Origin: Chloroflexota bacterium
GTDB lineage: Bacteria; Chloroflexota; Anaerolineae; Caldilineales; Caldilineaceae
DNA: 64,000 nucleotides
Assembly: GCA_018969295.1 (NCBI GenBank)
Contig: JAGWYN010000016.1
Location: 1 to 64,000 of the forward strand
Direction of reading: 5' to 3'
In this document: positions 7,963 to 20,898 of the stretch, in pieces
Numbering within the stretch: position 1 is the stretch's first letter
Layout: every line of letters begins with the position of its first letter
Notes under the pieces: generated by a model
Seen by the model: only the letters and a program-made list of their open reading frames with translations
Databases searched by the model: none
What the model was told of the DNA's origin: nothing
Program-made: the position numbers and the translations under genes

Positions 7963-8808
7963 ATGCAACTCGGCTGTTTTCAAAGCAACCACGGCCTGCA
8001 CCAAATCGAATTTGCCAGTTTTGTCGAGCAGGTTGCCCTGCTCGGCTATACAGCCATCGACATGCCACTCAACGTCCCCGACGCAGCGGCGATCGTGCGT
8101 CAACATGGGCTGCACATCCACAGCGCCGGCGCCCTTCATCTGCCAGATCTGAGCCCGGACGCGACGGTTCAGGAAGAGATTGCCCGCCGTGCGACGGCGG
8201 CGATCGAGAGCTGCGCTCGTTTTCAGATTCCGACGATCACCACGGTCATCGGCCGTGCCCCTGGCTACAACGGGGACGACAACATTGCCCTCTTCAGCGA
8301 ACTCTTCACCCCGCTGGCCGCCCACGCCGAAGCCAAGGGTGTCAAATTTGCCTTTGAAAACTGGCCGCGCGGGGGCACAATGCTGGCGACCACCCCAGAG
8401 ATGTGGGACGCAATGTTCACGGCGGTTCCCTCACCGGCCATCGGCCTCTGCTACGACCCTTCTCATTTTTACTGGCAAGGCATCGAATATCTTCAGCCGA
8501 TCTACGACTTTGGCGACCGCATTGTGCATGCCCATGCCAAGGACACCGAAATCCTCGAGAAGGGGCGAAACCGGTATGGGATCTATGGCCGCCAGCTTGC
8601 TGCCACCGCGGAGGCCGACTGGTGGCGCTACCGCCTGCCCGGCTACGGAGCGGTCAACTGGTACCGTTATCTGGACGCGCTGGTGCAAATTGGGTACGAG
8701 GGCGTTCTCAGCGTCGAACATGAGGACCCGGTCTGGAGCGAGACTCCCGAGCTGGCCTTGCGTGGGCTGCGTCTGGCCTACGCCTTCCTGGCCCCTCTGA
8801 TCGCCTGA
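7963..8808 (+). CDS. Sugar phosphate isomerase/epimerase family protein (xylose-isomerase-like TIM barrel)
   Basis: A 281-residue AP-endonuclease-2-like TIM barrel (PF01261). Metal-ligand motifs are visible: KFAFENW (Glu), LCYDPSHFYW (Asp and His), VHAHAKD (His) and LSVEHED (Glu) near the C-terminus. The family contains sugar isomerases, epimerases and myo-inositol catabolic enzymes, and these motifs fit a divalent-metal enzyme acting on a free or phosphorylated sugar. AGGAG precedes the ATG at 7963. tsaD follows 23 bp later in the same direction, but a functional link is not obvious. Confidence 0.85.
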   Translation: MQLGCFQSNHGLHQIEFASFVEQVALLGYTAIDMPLNVPDAAAIVRQHGLHIHSAGALHLPDLSPDATVQEEIARRATAAIESCARFQIPTITTVIGRAPGYNGDDNIALFSELFTPLAAHAEAKGVKFAFENWPRGGTMLATTPEMWDAMFTAVPSPAIGLCYDPSHFYWQGIEYLQPIYDFGDRIVHAHAKDTEILEKGRNRYGIYGRQLAATAEADWWRYRLPGYGAVNWYRYLDALVQIGYEGVLSVEHEDPVWSETPELALRGLRLAYAFLAPLIA

Positions 8809-8831
8809 CAGGGGAGCCATCGGGGAATTCG

Positions 8832-9887
8832 ATGACCAAAATCCTGGCAATTGAGACCAGCTGCGACGAGACGGCAGCTGCGGTGGTCGAAGATGGCCAC
8901 ATCGTCCACGCCAATGTCGTGGCCACCCAGATCGAACTGCATCGCCGGTTTGGCGGTGTGTTTCCTGAACTGGCCAGCCGCCAGCACGTGCTGGCGATCC
9001 AGCCGGTGATCGCGCAGGCATTGGCAACTGCTGCTACCCCTGTAGCGGCGCTGGACGCAGTGGCCGTCACCTGTGGGCCAGGGCTCTCTGGCAGCCTCCT
9101 CGTCGGCGTCAACGCAGCCAAAGGGCTGGCTTTTGCCGCACACAAACCGCTGCTTGCAGTCAACCATTTGGAAGGGCACATCTATTCCAACTGGCTGGAT
9201 GGCCCGCAGCGTCCGGCCAGCCGCTTTCCCAGCCTGGTGCTGATCGTCTCGGGCGGCCACACCGAGCTCATCGAGATGCGCGACCATGGCCGCTATCGGC
9301 GCCTGGGAGGGACCCTCGACGATGCCGCCGGCGAAGCGTTCGACAAGGTTGCACGCCTGCTCGATCTGGGGTTTCCGGGGGGGCCTGCCATCCAAGAGGC
9401 AGCCAGCCAGGGCGACCCAGCCGCCTTTGCCCTGCCGCGCGCGCTGCGCCATCCCGCCAGCCACCGCTTCGACTTCAGCTTTTCTGGGTTGAAAACAGCC
9501 GTGCTCAATCTCGTGACACAGCTGGGTGCGGCGGGCCACGATCTGCGCTCCCCCCAGCTGCGCAGCGATCTGGCGGCTTCATTTCAGCAGGCTGTGGTCG
9601 ATGTGCTGGTCGAAAAAACTGCCGCCGCCGCGTTGGCCGTCGGCGCAGAACAGGTCTGTCTTTGCGGGGGGGTCAGCGCCAACCAGAGGCTGCGCCAGCA
9701 GGCCAGCGAACAGATGGCAGTGCTCGGGATGCCGCTCTACATCCCACCGCTGGCCTTTTGCACAGACAACGCGGCCATGATCGGCGCCGCCGCCTACTAC
9801 CATCCAACCGTCGCCGAGGGTCTCGCCCTCGACGTCCAGCCTTCGCTGCCCCTCCTCGACAGTGTCGAGGAGGGGCAGCATACCTAG
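8832..9887 (+). CDS. tsaD: tRNA N6-adenosine threonylcarbamoyltransferase TsaD
   Basis: A 351-residue Kae1/TsaD protein that transfers the threonylcarbamoyl group to A37 of tRNAs reading ANN codons, acting in the cytoplasm with TsaB and TsaE. The N-terminal ILAIETSCDETAAA, the metal-binding NHLEGH, the VSGGHTEL loop and the FSFSGLKTAV motif are all present, and length is normal for the family. The genes for its partners are not in the window. Confidence 0.97.
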   Translation: MTKILAIETSCDETAAAVVEDGHIVHANVVATQIELHRRFGGVFPELASRQHVLAIQPVIAQALATAATPVAALDAVAVTCGPGLSGSLLVGVNAAKGLAFAAHKPLLAVNHLEGHIYSNWLDGPQRPASRFPSLVLIVSGGHTELIEMRDHGRYRRLGGTLDDAAGEAFDKVARLLDLGFPGGPAIQEAASQGDPAAFALPRALRHPASHRFDFSFSGLKTAVLNLVTQLGAAGHDLRSPQLRSDLAASFQQAVVDVLVEKTAAAALAVGAEQVCLCGGVSANQRLRQQASEQMAVLGMPLYIPPLAFCTDNAAMIGAAAYYHPTVAEGLALDVQPSLPLLDSVEEGQHT

Positions 9888-9902
9888 GCCCGATCCGGCG
9901 CT

Positions 9903-10742
9903 TCAGTCGTGGAGGGTGCGATCCACCACGTTGACTCCAGCCATTTCGATCACAGGGCTGCCATCCTGCTCGACCCAGACGCCACACTGAGTGCTGCCCG
10001 AGCTCTCCTCCAACTCGACAGGGGTACCATCCATCCGCAGAGCCGGATGGTACCAGCGCCCCACCTGCTGGGCATCCCCTTCGATGTAATGGCCGATCAG
10101 CGAGCGGCGGAAGCGGTCCTTGCTGGTGTTGGGGTAGCTTCCATGCACCAGTTGTCCGTTGAAAAAGAGCACATCACCGGCCTTCATCAACACAGGGCGC
10201 ACATCAGCGTCGGCGGGCAGCGGCACGGTCACATCGGTGAAACTCTGGTTCAGGTCAGCACCGACCGTGCAGAGCACCGGCCATGCATGGCTGCCCACCA
10301 CCACCTGCATACAGCCATTCTCTTCGTCGCAGTCGTCCAAGGCCAGCCAGGCGGCGATGCAGGTGCCCGGTTGCACACGCAGATAGTAGTTGTCCTGGTG
10401 CAGCGCCTGCCCGCGCGCCCCAGCCGGCTTGAAATAAAGCATCGTCTGGACAGCATAGGGTTCACTCCCCAGAAAGGCTGTCAGGGCGCGGTTGATGCGC
10501 GGCTCCAACATCCAACGCAGCGAACGATCGTCCCACCGATGCATATGGATCATGCGTGGGTAGGCTTTGAGGGGATCTTTCTCATCGGCGTTGACGCCAG
10601 CAAAATCACCGGCGAAACTGCCTTCGCGACGCAGCTGCATAAAATGGTCGACATACGTTTCCACCTCTTCCGGCGAAAACATCTGCTGAACGATAGTATA
10701 GCCATTCTGTTCAAATTGATGGATTTGCAATGGTGTAATCAC
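9903..10742 (-). CDS. Phytanoyl-CoA dioxygenase (PhyH) family protein
   Basis: A 279-residue Fe(II)/2-oxoglutarate-dependent dioxygenase of the PhyH family. The iron ligands are visible as HQDNYY (His and Asp) and the distal His in LVHGSYPN; the Arg of FRRSLIGHY should bind 2-oxoglutarate. Bacterial members hydroxylate diverse small molecules, so the substrate is unknown. The GTG start at 10742 is chosen because AAGGAG sits 7 bp upstream; an in-frame TTG at 10769 would place that ribosome binding site inside the gene. Confidence 0.88.
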   Translation of the reverse strand: MITPLQIHQFEQNGYTIVQQMFSPEEVETYVDHFMQLRREGSFAGDFAGVNADEKDPLKAYPRMIHMHRWDDRSLRWMLEPRINRALTAFLGSEPYAVQTMLYFKPAGARGQALHQDNYYLRVQPGTCIAAWLALDDCDEENGCMQVVVGSHAWPVLCTVGADLNQSFTDVTVPLPADADVRPVLMKAGDVLFFNGQLVHGSYPNTSKDRFRRSLIGHYIEGDAQQVGRWYHPALRMDGTPVELEESSGSTQCGVWVEQDGSPVIEMAGVNVVDRTLHD

Positions 10743-10785
10743 GGTTCGCTCCTTCGGGTCATCTTTCAAAAAGACAGCAAAGTCG

Positions 10786-10813
10786 ATTATACTGTTTTCT
10801 CAACAGGTTGCAA
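10786..10813 (-). promoter_or_regulatory. Promoter of the PhyH-family gene
   Basis: On the minus strand TTGCAA (10808-10813) and a perfect TATAAT (10786-10791) are 16 bp apart, about 45 bp before the GTG start at 10742. Confidence 0.65.
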
Positions 10814-10932
10814 AGTCCCTTGGTTTCTCACATGGGGCACAGGGGCGACACAAAGTACGGCAGAACAGGCATCCTGATACTCTAAAATTCAGCTTCCTGA
10901 CAAAGTGATGTCAGCAGTGGGCAAGCGGTTGA

Positions 10933-11556
10933 ATGGAACTCATCGAACAGATCTGGAGTGCACTCCACACGGCCACGCTGCCGGATCTCGGCGTGTGGAG
11001 CTACGTAATTCTTTTTGTGTTGATCTTTATCGAAGGCCCTGCGATCACCATGACCGCTGGAGCAATGGCAGGGGCTGGCATTCTGCGCTTTGACCTGGTC
11101 TTTTTTACCGCAGTGGTCAGCAACACGATGGCGGACTATACCTGGTACCTGCTTGGCTATTTTGGCAGCCAGCACCCGCTGCTCTTGCAATTGCGCTGGA
11201 TTCAACACAACGAAAGGCTGATCCAAAGGCTCAGCAGCAAAATTCAACGGCGGGCCACCCGCCTGTTTTTGGTGGCCAAAGCTTCGGTTGGCATCATGTC
11301 GATCCCAGTGCTCGTTGCTTCTGGAATTGCCCGGGTTTCCTGGCTACGCCTCTTTGTGATCAGCGTCGTCTTCGAGCCGATCTGGAACGGGGCCCTGATC
11401 TACGCTGGCAGCCATCTCGGCAACTACATCAACGCGCTTGACCGAGGGCTGCGCTATTTTGCGCTTTTTGCGACCTTCTCCCTGTTTGTTGTCTTTGCCG
11501 CCCTCTACCGTCGTTTCTTTCAACGCGTCACCCACATCAACGATTTCACCCCCTGA
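10933..11556 (+). CDS. DedA/VTT-domain membrane protein
   Basis: A 207-residue polytopic protein with the DedA (SNARE-associated/VTT) layout: FIEGPAITMTAGAMAGAG near the first membrane segments, a reentrant-loop region, then SVGIMSIPVLVASGIARVSW and a C-terminal pair of membrane helices. DedA proteins act in the cytoplasmic membrane, and some flip undecaprenyl phosphate or phosphatidylethanolamine. This copy lacks some of the usual E/R signature residues, so I keep the function general. It is divergent from the PhyH gene. Confidence 0.8.
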   Translation: MELIEQIWSALHTATLPDLGVWSYVILFVLIFIEGPAITMTAGAMAGAGILRFDLVFFTAVVSNTMADYTWYLLGYFGSQHPLLLQLRWIQHNERLIQRLSSKIQRRATRLFLVAKASVGIMSIPVLVASGIARVSWLRLFVISVVFEPIWNGALIYAGSHLGNYINALDRGLRYFALFATFSLFVVFAALYRRFFQRVTHINDFTP

Positions 11557-11568
11557 CCAGCTGTTTTC

Positions 11569-12168
11569 TCAAGCGCCTGCACGCACCCTCTCCAAAAAAA
11601 ATGCATGCCAGCGCAGGTCAGCAGTCAATTCTGGATGAAATGCGGTCGCCAACAGGGCGCCCTGGCTGACGGCAACAGCCACCTCTTCGCCGTGGCCCGC
11701 CACCGTCGCCAGCACGGTGACCTGTTCCCCACTCTCGACGATGGCTGGTGCCCGAATGAAGACCGCCCGCACCGGCGGATCGCCTGGCACCGGAGCCACC
11801 AAGGAGGTCTCAAAGCTTTCGTTCTGACGCCCAAAATAGTTGCGGCTCACTGTCACATCCAACCCACCAATCAGCGGCTGCCCGCCCGCCTTCTGGCCAG
11901 TGGCTCGCTCGGCCAGCAGGATCAGCCCGGCACAGGTGCCCCAAACTGGCCGGCCGCTCCTCACCCAGGCCCGCAGCGGTTCGACCAGCCCCCACCGCTC
12001 GGCCACCAGCCCCATCGTGGTGCTCTCTCCGCCAGGCAGAATCAGGCCGTCGAGGCCAGCCAGCTGTTGCGGCTTGCGCACCTGGACAGTCTGGGCTCCC
12101 AGGCGCCTCATCATCGCTTCATGTTCCAAAAAAGCGCCTTGCAGCGCCAAAATTCCAATCGTCGTCAT
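11569..12168 (-). CDS. pdxT: Pyridoxal 5'-phosphate synthase glutaminase subunit PdxT
   Basis: A 199-residue class I glutaminase that releases ammonia from glutamine for PLP synthesis by PdxS. LPGGESTTMG binds glutamine, GTCAGL carries the nucleophilic Cys, and FHPE near the C-terminus carries the His-Glu pair of the triad. It lies 54 bp downstream of pdxS on the same strand, so the two are co-transcribed and form the PdxS12-PdxT12 complex. Confidence 0.97.
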   Translation of the reverse strand: MTTIGILALQGAFLEHEAMMRRLGAQTVQVRKPQQLAGLDGLILPGGESTTMGLVAERWGLVEPLRAWVRSGRPVWGTCAGLILLAERATGQKAGGQPLIGGLDVTVSRNYFGRQNESFETSLVAPVPGDPPVRAVFIRAPAIVESGEQVTVLATVAGHGEEVAVAVSQGALLATAFHPELTADLRWHAFFLERVRAGA

Positions 12169-12222
12169 TGTTCTGTCTGTTCTACCTCTGGGGGAGGGCA
12201 TGTGCCCTCCCCCGTGGCCCCT

Positions 12223-13155
12223 TTACCAGCCTCGCGCCGCCATCTTCTCGGTATCCTTCAGCGTATCGATGTTGATACCGACCATTGGCTCGCCGAGATC
12301 TTCGCTGATCTCAGCCAGAACCTGTGGATCGTTGTAGTGCGTCACAGCCATCACGATCGCGCGTGCCCGCTTCTCCGGGTTGCCGCTTTTGAAGATGCCA
12401 GAGCCGACAAAAACACCGTCGACCCCCAGCTGCATCATCAGCGCGGCATCTGCCGGTGTCGCAACGCCGCCGGCCGCAAAGTTCACGACAGGCAGACGCC
12501 CCAGGTCGGCCGTCAATTTGACCAGCGGATAGGGCGCACGCAGTTCCTTGGCAAAGCTGAACAGTTCATCCTCGTCCATGCTGCGCAGCCGCCGGATGGC
12601 TCCGTTGACGGTACGGGCGTGGCGCACCGCCTCGACAATGTTGCCGGTCCCTGCCTCGCCTTTGGTCCGAATCATGGCAGCTCCTTCGCCGATCCGTCGC
12701 AAGGCTTCGCCCAGGTCGCGGGCGCCACAGACAAAGGGGACAGTGAACTTGTGTTTGTTGGTATGGTGTTCTTCGTCGGCAGGGGTCAACACTTCGCTCT
12801 CGTCGATATAATCTACCCCCAGAGCCTGCAAGATTTGTGCTTCCACGAAATGGCCGATGCGTGCCTTGGCCATCACCGGAATCGTGACCGCCTCGAGGAT
12901 CCCTCTGATCATCAGCGGGTCACTCATCCGTGCGACCCCGCCATCTCGCCGGATATCTGCGGGCACCCGCTCCAAAGCCATCACGGCGCAGGCACCCGCC
13001 TCCTCGGCGATGCGTGCCTGTTCGGCGTCGATGACATCCATGATCACGCCGCCTTTGAGCATCTGCGCCAGCCCTACTTTGACGGCAAAGCTGCCGGTCA
13101 GCACTTCATTGTGGATCCCTGTCCCATTGACAGGCAGTTTGGTGTTTTCGTTCAT
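12223..13155 (-). CDS. pdxS: Pyridoxal 5'-phosphate synthase lyase subunit PdxS
   Basis: A 310-residue TIM-barrel enzyme that makes PLP from ribose 5-phosphate, glyceraldehyde 3-phosphate and ammonia. Visible are KGGVIMDV (Schiff-base lysine region), AKARIGHF and TKGEAGTGN, all typical. The start at the ATG complementary to 13153-13155 is preceded by AGGAG. With pdxT it provides the deoxyxylulose-phosphate-independent vitamin B6 route. Confidence 0.98.
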   Translation of the reverse strand: MNENTKLPVNGTGIHNEVLTGSFAVKVGLAQMLKGGVIMDVIDAEQARIAEEAGACAVMALERVPADIRRDGGVARMSDPLMIRGILEAVTIPVMAKARIGHFVEAQILQALGVDYIDESEVLTPADEEHHTNKHKFTVPFVCGARDLGEALRRIGEGAAMIRTKGEAGTGNIVEAVRHARTVNGAIRRLRSMDEDELFSFAKELRAPYPLVKLTADLGRLPVVNFAAGGVATPADAALMMQLGVDGVFVGSGIFKSGNPEKRARAIVMAVTHYNDPQVLAEISEDLGEPMVGINIDTLKDTEKMAARGW

Positions 13156-13284
13156 TGTGGTCACTCCTGCATCCTTATCCGTTCCTGAACTGTAGCGGGC
13201 AGCGACCAGAGAGCTGCCACGCAGGTACACCGTTTTATCTTACTATACCTGCCAAGGAAGCATTGTATGCAAACAGGCAAAAAT

Positions 13285-13313
13285 TTGGCACTGTCTTGCA
13301 CTTCCGGTACACT
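13285..13313 (+). promoter_or_regulatory. Promoter of rnz
   Basis: TTGGCA (13285-13290) and TACACT (13308-13313) are 17 bp apart, 40 bp ahead of the rnz GTG start. Confidence 0.6.
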
Positions 13314-13352
13314 GGACAAGCTGGATAGCTTTCAGAAGGGGCAGGAGGGCGC

Positions 13353-14306
13353 GTGTTTGAACTGGTTTTTTTGGGTACATCCGCATCGGCTCCGTCGGTG
13401 CAACGGGGGCTGTCCTCTGCGTTGGTGATGGTAAACGAGCATCGCTTCATGATCGACTGTGGAGAGGGCACGCAGCGCCAGCTCTTGCGCACCGGGCTCG
13501 GCTTTCGCCGGCTGGACAAAATTCTGCTGACCCATGGCCATCTCGACCATATCCTTGGGCTGGGTGGGCTGGCTTCGACTTTGGGGCGTTGGGAGGCGCT
13601 GGAAGAGCTCCACATCTACGGCGGGGCCATGACCCTGGCGCGCGTGAACCTGTTGATGGAGGTTGTCTTTGGCCCGGGCCAGATCCCTACCTCCGGTGTC
13701 ACCCTGACCCTGCTCGAGGCTGGGCAGCTCTTTGAGGACAAAAAATTCACGTTGACGGCGGTCCCGGTCCCCCATCGTGGGCCCGACTGCTTCGGTTTTC
13801 TCTTCGAAGAACGTCAGCATCGTCCCTTTCTGGCTGAAGCCGCCGAAAGGCTGGGCGTGCCCCACGGGCCTGAACGGCGTGACCTGGCCCAAGGACAGCC
13901 GATCACCCTGCCCGGGGGGCGTGTGGTGCAGCCAGAAGAGGTCCTGGGCCCTCCCCAGCGCGGGGCGCGCCTCTTTTTTGTCGGGGATGTCAGCCACACA
14001 GCTCCCTTGCAGACAGCTGCGGAGGAGGCCGATCTGCTCGTGGTCGAAGCCACCTATCTCGAGGCCGACAAGTCGCTGGCCCGCCAACACGGCCATCTTA
14101 CGGCCGCTGCCGCTGCTCGCCTGGCACGCAGCGCTGGCGTGCGCCAGCTGGTGCTGCACCATGTCAGCCGACGCTACTCCACCCAGCAGGTGCTCGAAGA
14201 AGCCCGGTCGATCTTTCCAGCGACCTTCGTCGCCGGCGACCTCGACCATTTCAGTGTCCACAAAGAAAAACCGATCGTCGCACGCAACCTGCGTCAACGG
14301 GCATAG
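13353..14306 (+). CDS. rnz: Ribonuclease Z (tRNA 3' endonuclease)
   Basis: A 317-residue metallo-beta-lactamase-fold nuclease that trims the 3' trailer of tRNA precursors. LGTSASAPS at the start, the zinc motif THGHLDH, and the later FVGDVSHT and LHHVSRRY motifs match RNase Z. Length is that of the short bacterial form. The GTG at 13353 is used because GCAGGAGG stands just before it and the protein then starts directly with the core fold. Confidence 0.95.
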   Translation: MFELVFLGTSASAPSVQRGLSSALVMVNEHRFMIDCGEGTQRQLLRTGLGFRRLDKILLTHGHLDHILGLGGLASTLGRWEALEELHIYGGAMTLARVNLLMEVVFGPGQIPTSGVTLTLLEAGQLFEDKKFTLTAVPVPHRGPDCFGFLFEERQHRPFLAEAAERLGVPHGPERRDLAQGQPITLPGGRVVQPEEVLGPPQRGARLFFVGDVSHTAPLQTAAEEADLLVVEATYLEADKSLARQHGHLTAAAAARLARSAGVRQLVLHHVSRRYSTQQVLEEARSIFPATFVAGDLDHFSVHKEKPIVARNLRQRA

Positions 14307-14380
14307 CACAGATTCTGGCGGCGAAGACACGCAGCAGCCCCGCAGACCAAGCCCCAGAGATATGGGCCTGTGCAAACAAA

Positions 14381-14412
14381 AGGGGGGGGAGCACCGATGT
14401 GCCCCCCCCCCT
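14381..14412 (-). terminator. G/C-run hairpin terminator at the end of groEL
   Basis: A run of eight G followed by AGCAC is mirrored by GTGC and a run of ten C, giving a strong stem with a short loop. On the minus strand the stem is followed by TTTTG, so it terminates the groES-groEL transcript; it also lies between the convergent rnz and groEL genes. Confidence 0.65.
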
Positions 14413-14455
14413 GCGCTGCCCTCCAGAACAAAGAGAGCAGCAAGCGATCAGGGCT

Positions 14456-16090
<1,635 letters not shown>

Positions 16091-16162
16091 TGTCTGACTC
16101 TCCTCTAAATTTGCTCTGCAACCAGTCAATTCAAATATCAGCCATCGCCTTTTTTGCGTCCG

Positions 16163-16184
16163 GCGCTCAGCCAACGCTGAGTGC
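16163..16184 (-). other. Hairpin in the groES-groEL intercistronic gap
   Basis: GCGCTCAGC (16163-16171) pairs with GCTGAGTGC (16176-16184) through a 4-nt loop with one G-U pair. It lies in the 114-bp gap and has no T tract, so it may adjust the relative level of the two cistrons. Confidence 0.45.
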
Positions 16185-16204
16185 GGGAAGGCGAGACAGG
16201 GACA

Positions 16205-16492
16205 CTACGCCACGATCGCCAGGACGTCGCTTTCCTTGAGGATCAGATATTCCTTGCCATCCAGCTTGATGCTGGTTCCGGCGTAGCGCGCATAGAGCAC
16301 TCTGTCGCCGACTTTGACATCCATTTCGATCCGCTCGCCATTCTCTTTGCGAGCCCCAGGCCCGGCTGCAATCACCTTGCCTTGCTGCGGTTTTTCTTTG
16401 GCAGTTTCAGGCAGAAAAATGCCCAATGCGGTCTGCTCTTCCTGTTCGGCAGGTTCCACCACAATGCGGTCGCCCAACGGTTTTAGATTCAT
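16205..16492 (-). CDS. groS: Co-chaperonin GroES (Hsp10)
   Basis: A 95-residue GroES with the typical start LKPLGDRIVVEP, mobile loop region EEQTALGIFLPETAKEKP, and GDRVLYARYAGT. It caps GroEL rings. It is the first gene of a groES-groEL operon controlled by the CIRCE element directly upstream. AAGGAG precedes the ATG. Confidence 0.98.
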   Translation of the reverse strand: MNLKPLGDRIVVEPAEQEEQTALGIFLPETAKEKPQQGKVIAAGPGARKENGERIEMDVKVGDRVLYARYAGTSIKLDGKEYLILKESDVLAIVA

Positions 16493-16543
16493 CGGTTCGT
16501 CTCCTTGGCATGCAAGAATTTTGGTCTTTTAGAAAAGAACTTG

Positions 16544-16570
16544 TTAGCACTCGACTGTGTTGAGTGCTAA
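16544..16570 (-). promoter_or_regulatory. CIRCE operator (HrcA-binding site) of groES-groEL
   Basis: TTAGCACTC (16544-16552), nine bases, then GAGTGCTAA (16562-16570): a perfect 9-bp inverted repeat identical to the CIRCE consensus. HrcA represses groESL by binding here. The site lies 9 bp downstream of the -10 box. The hrcA gene is not in the window. Confidence 0.97.
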
Positions 16571-16578
16571 CAGTTCCT

Positions 16579-16607
16579 ATCATAGCGTAATGACAGCCAC
16601 GTTGCAA
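16579..16607 (-). promoter_or_regulatory. groES-groEL promoter
   Basis: On the minus strand TTGCAA (16602-16607) and TATGAT (16579-16584) are 17 bp apart, immediately upstream of the CIRCE operator, the standard layout for HrcA control of a sigma-70 promoter. Confidence 0.85.
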
Positions 16608-16637
16608 GTAGGCAACGCTGCAAATTTGCTTGAAAAA

Positions 16638-18817
<2,180 letters not shown>

Positions 18818-18846
18818 AGTCCACTCTCACAAATTCCTGGCTTGGC

Positions 18847-19176
18847 TTACAACATAATGCAGGGAACTTCGCTGGCAGCAGCGATTTCCTGTTGGATCGA
18901 CTCAGCAAACGCAAAGCCTTCCGAGATACGGCTGAAGGCACGCTGGATTGCCCCCCGGTCGAGCAGGATCAGATCCGGTCGAATTTTTTTGGCCAGCTGG
19001 TTGATGTTGAGAGGGGTCACCGACTCCACGTAGTCGATGTGCGCGATCGCACGCTGCTCGACTGCGCGAGGATTGGGGATCGCATCGCTCACAACGACTT
19101 GAATGTTCCGATTTTTTTGCAGCTGACGCAACGCAGCTGTGCCAGCCGCATCTGCGCCGATCAACCAGACACGCAT
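18847..19176 (-). CDS. Small Rossmann-fold (TrkA-N-like) protein, function unknown
   Basis: A 109-residue protein beginning MRVWLIGADAAGTAALRQLQ, a compact dinucleotide-binding-type beta-alpha-beta start similar to TrkA-N or PglD N-domains, and ending in EVPCIML. AGGAGG precedes the ATG at 19176. It probably shares a transcript with the STAND ATPase downstream. No partner domain is present and I cannot assign a ligand or role. Confidence 0.6.
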   Translation of the reverse strand: MRVWLIGADAAGTAALRQLQKNRNIQVVVSDAIPNPRAVEQRAIAHIDYVESVTPLNINQLAKKIRPDLILLDRGAIQRAFSRISEGFAFAESIQQEIAAASEVPCIML

Positions 19177-19263
19177 CCGGGACCTCCTGAAAATTTTTCG
19201 GCCACACGCTGGACAAACGGCGAGCTCCCCCAGCAGCATCGGGCCTGGCCAACGCTGCCCGGC

Positions 19264-20883
19264 TCAGATCAGCCCGAACAGACTGAACAGAAAAAACAAC
19301 AGACCAATCCCCACAACCGAGGGCAGCCCGACCCACAAACCACTGCGCGCCATCTCCCGCGCAGAGACAGCTCCAGAGACTGCAACCAACGTCATGCGGG
19401 CCGAGGCAGCAGGCAACATGTAGGCGATTCCAATCGCCAGCACGACCGGCAGCACCAGCCGCACAGGCTCGATCCCGCTGGCATGTGCCACAGAAATCAA
19501 CAAAGGGGACAAAATTGCACCCAGGGCGACGTTGTTCATGAGCTGGGTCAGAGCAAACCCGATGAACACCATCACAAACAACACAGCAGCAAAGGGCAGA
19601 CCGATCAACAGCGGTGCCAGCATCTCCGCAAACCAGGCGCTGGCCCCACTCTTCTGCAGCGCGTCCCCCAAGGTAAAGCCGGCACCGATCACCAAAAAAA
19701 TCCCCCAGTTGACCCCTTTGAGATCGTTCCAGTCGACTACTTCGCTGACAGAGAGAAAAGCGACGGCCACGATCGAGACGATGGCACTGCTCAGCAGGGT
19801 CTGCGGGAGACCGAACGTTCGTTCGACAGAAGCGCCAAAGACCCACAGAAAGACACACAGGCCAAGGACCCACAGAATTTTGGTCTGCTTCTCAGCAAGG
19901 GGCCCCAGACGCACAAACTCGCGCAGCACTGGCAAGGTGTCAATCCGGCCAGCCGGCAGCTCCATCACACGCATCAACAGCCACCAGGTCAGCGGCAGCA
20001 ACAGCGAGACCAGCGGCACCGCATAGACTGCCCAATCCATAAATGTGAAGGGCTGAAGGGTATTGAGGTAACCAGCCGCGATCGCATTTTCGCCGCTGCC
20101 GACGATGGTGGCCATTCCTCCGAGGCTGGCCGCATAGGCGATCCCCAGCACCAGGGTGGCGACCACCCGGCGCGCCAGCTCCGGCTGGGTGACATGCTGG
20201 GCAATCGTCAACGCCACTGGGATCAGAACAGCAGTGGTCGCTGTGTTGAGCACCCACATACTCAGCAGGGTCGTCATGGCCATCAAATTGAACAGCAGAC
20301 GGGGAAGAGAGCCGCCGCTGGCGACAATTGCATAGATGGCCAACCGTCGGGTCAGCCCATGTTTGCGCAGCGCCTCGGCCAAAAAAAGGCTGGAAAGCAC
20401 CAGAAAGAGTGAGGGCTGGGCAAACGCACCAAATGCCCCCGAAGCCGTGTCGATCCCCAAAGCAACCTGGGCTACTGGCACCAGCAACGCTGAAATCGGC
20501 AGCGGCGCAGGCTCCAGAGCCAGAATGCTGCCCGTAAAGACAAACAAAGCCACAGCCCGTTGTCCCTCTGGCGACAGTCCCTCTGGAAAGGGCAACAGCA
20601 ACGCCACACCCGTCAGCGCCAGCACAACGAAGAAACGCCGCAGGTCAAAGACTGCCTGCTGTGTGGCTTTCAAAGGATACTGGATCATCTCCAGCGGGGT
20701 GAGGCGGCGCTGAAGCCGTCGTTTGCTGGTCGTCGTACGCACAGCCGAGTTCTGCCGTCCGGCAGCCGTTCGGGGCTCAGCCGACGTTTGCGCAGAAGCC
20801 CCCACCAGTCTGCCCTCTGGCAGACGCCGCCAGGAAGCCCGTTCCGGCAAGGTAGATTTCAAACGCGAACGATGAGTGGTCAT
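19264..20883 (-). CDS. SLC13/DASS-family anion:sodium symporter
   Basis: A 539-residue transporter with about 12 membrane segments after an 80-residue basic, Arg-rich cytoplasmic N-terminus. ALTQLMNNVALGAILSP near the C-terminus resembles the DASS signature with an asparagine-rich helix hairpin, and GGMATIVGSGENAIAAGYL looks like the paired SNT-type motif. Family substrates are sulfate, phosphate or di/tricarboxylates taken up with sodium; the substrate here cannot be told. The long basic N-terminal extension is unusual. Confidence 0.85.
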   Translation of the reverse strand: MTTHRSRLKSTLPERASWRRLPEGRLVGASAQTSAEPRTAAGRQNSAVRTTTSKRRLQRRLTPLEMIQYPLKATQQAVFDLRRFFVVLALTGVALLLPFPEGLSPEGQRAVALFVFTGSILALEPAPLPISALLVPVAQVALGIDTASGAFGAFAQPSLFLVLSSLFLAEALRKHGLTRRLAIYAIVASGGSLPRLLFNLMAMTTLLSMWVLNTATTAVLIPVALTIAQHVTQPELARRVVATLVLGIAYAASLGGMATIVGSGENAIAAGYLNTLQPFTFMDWAVYAVPLVSLLLPLTWWLLMRVMELPAGRIDTLPVLREFVRLGPLAEKQTKILWVLGLCVFLWVFGASVERTFGLPQTLLSSAIVSIVAVAFLSVSEVVDWNDLKGVNWGIFLVIGAGFTLGDALQKSGASAWFAEMLAPLLIGLPFAAVLFVMVFIGFALTQLMNNVALGAILSPLLISVAHASGIEPVRLVLPVVLAIGIAYMLPAASARMTLVAVSGAVSAREMARSGLWVGLPSVVGIGLLFFLFSLFGLI

Positions 20884-20898
20884 TGGCCGGCCCAACAC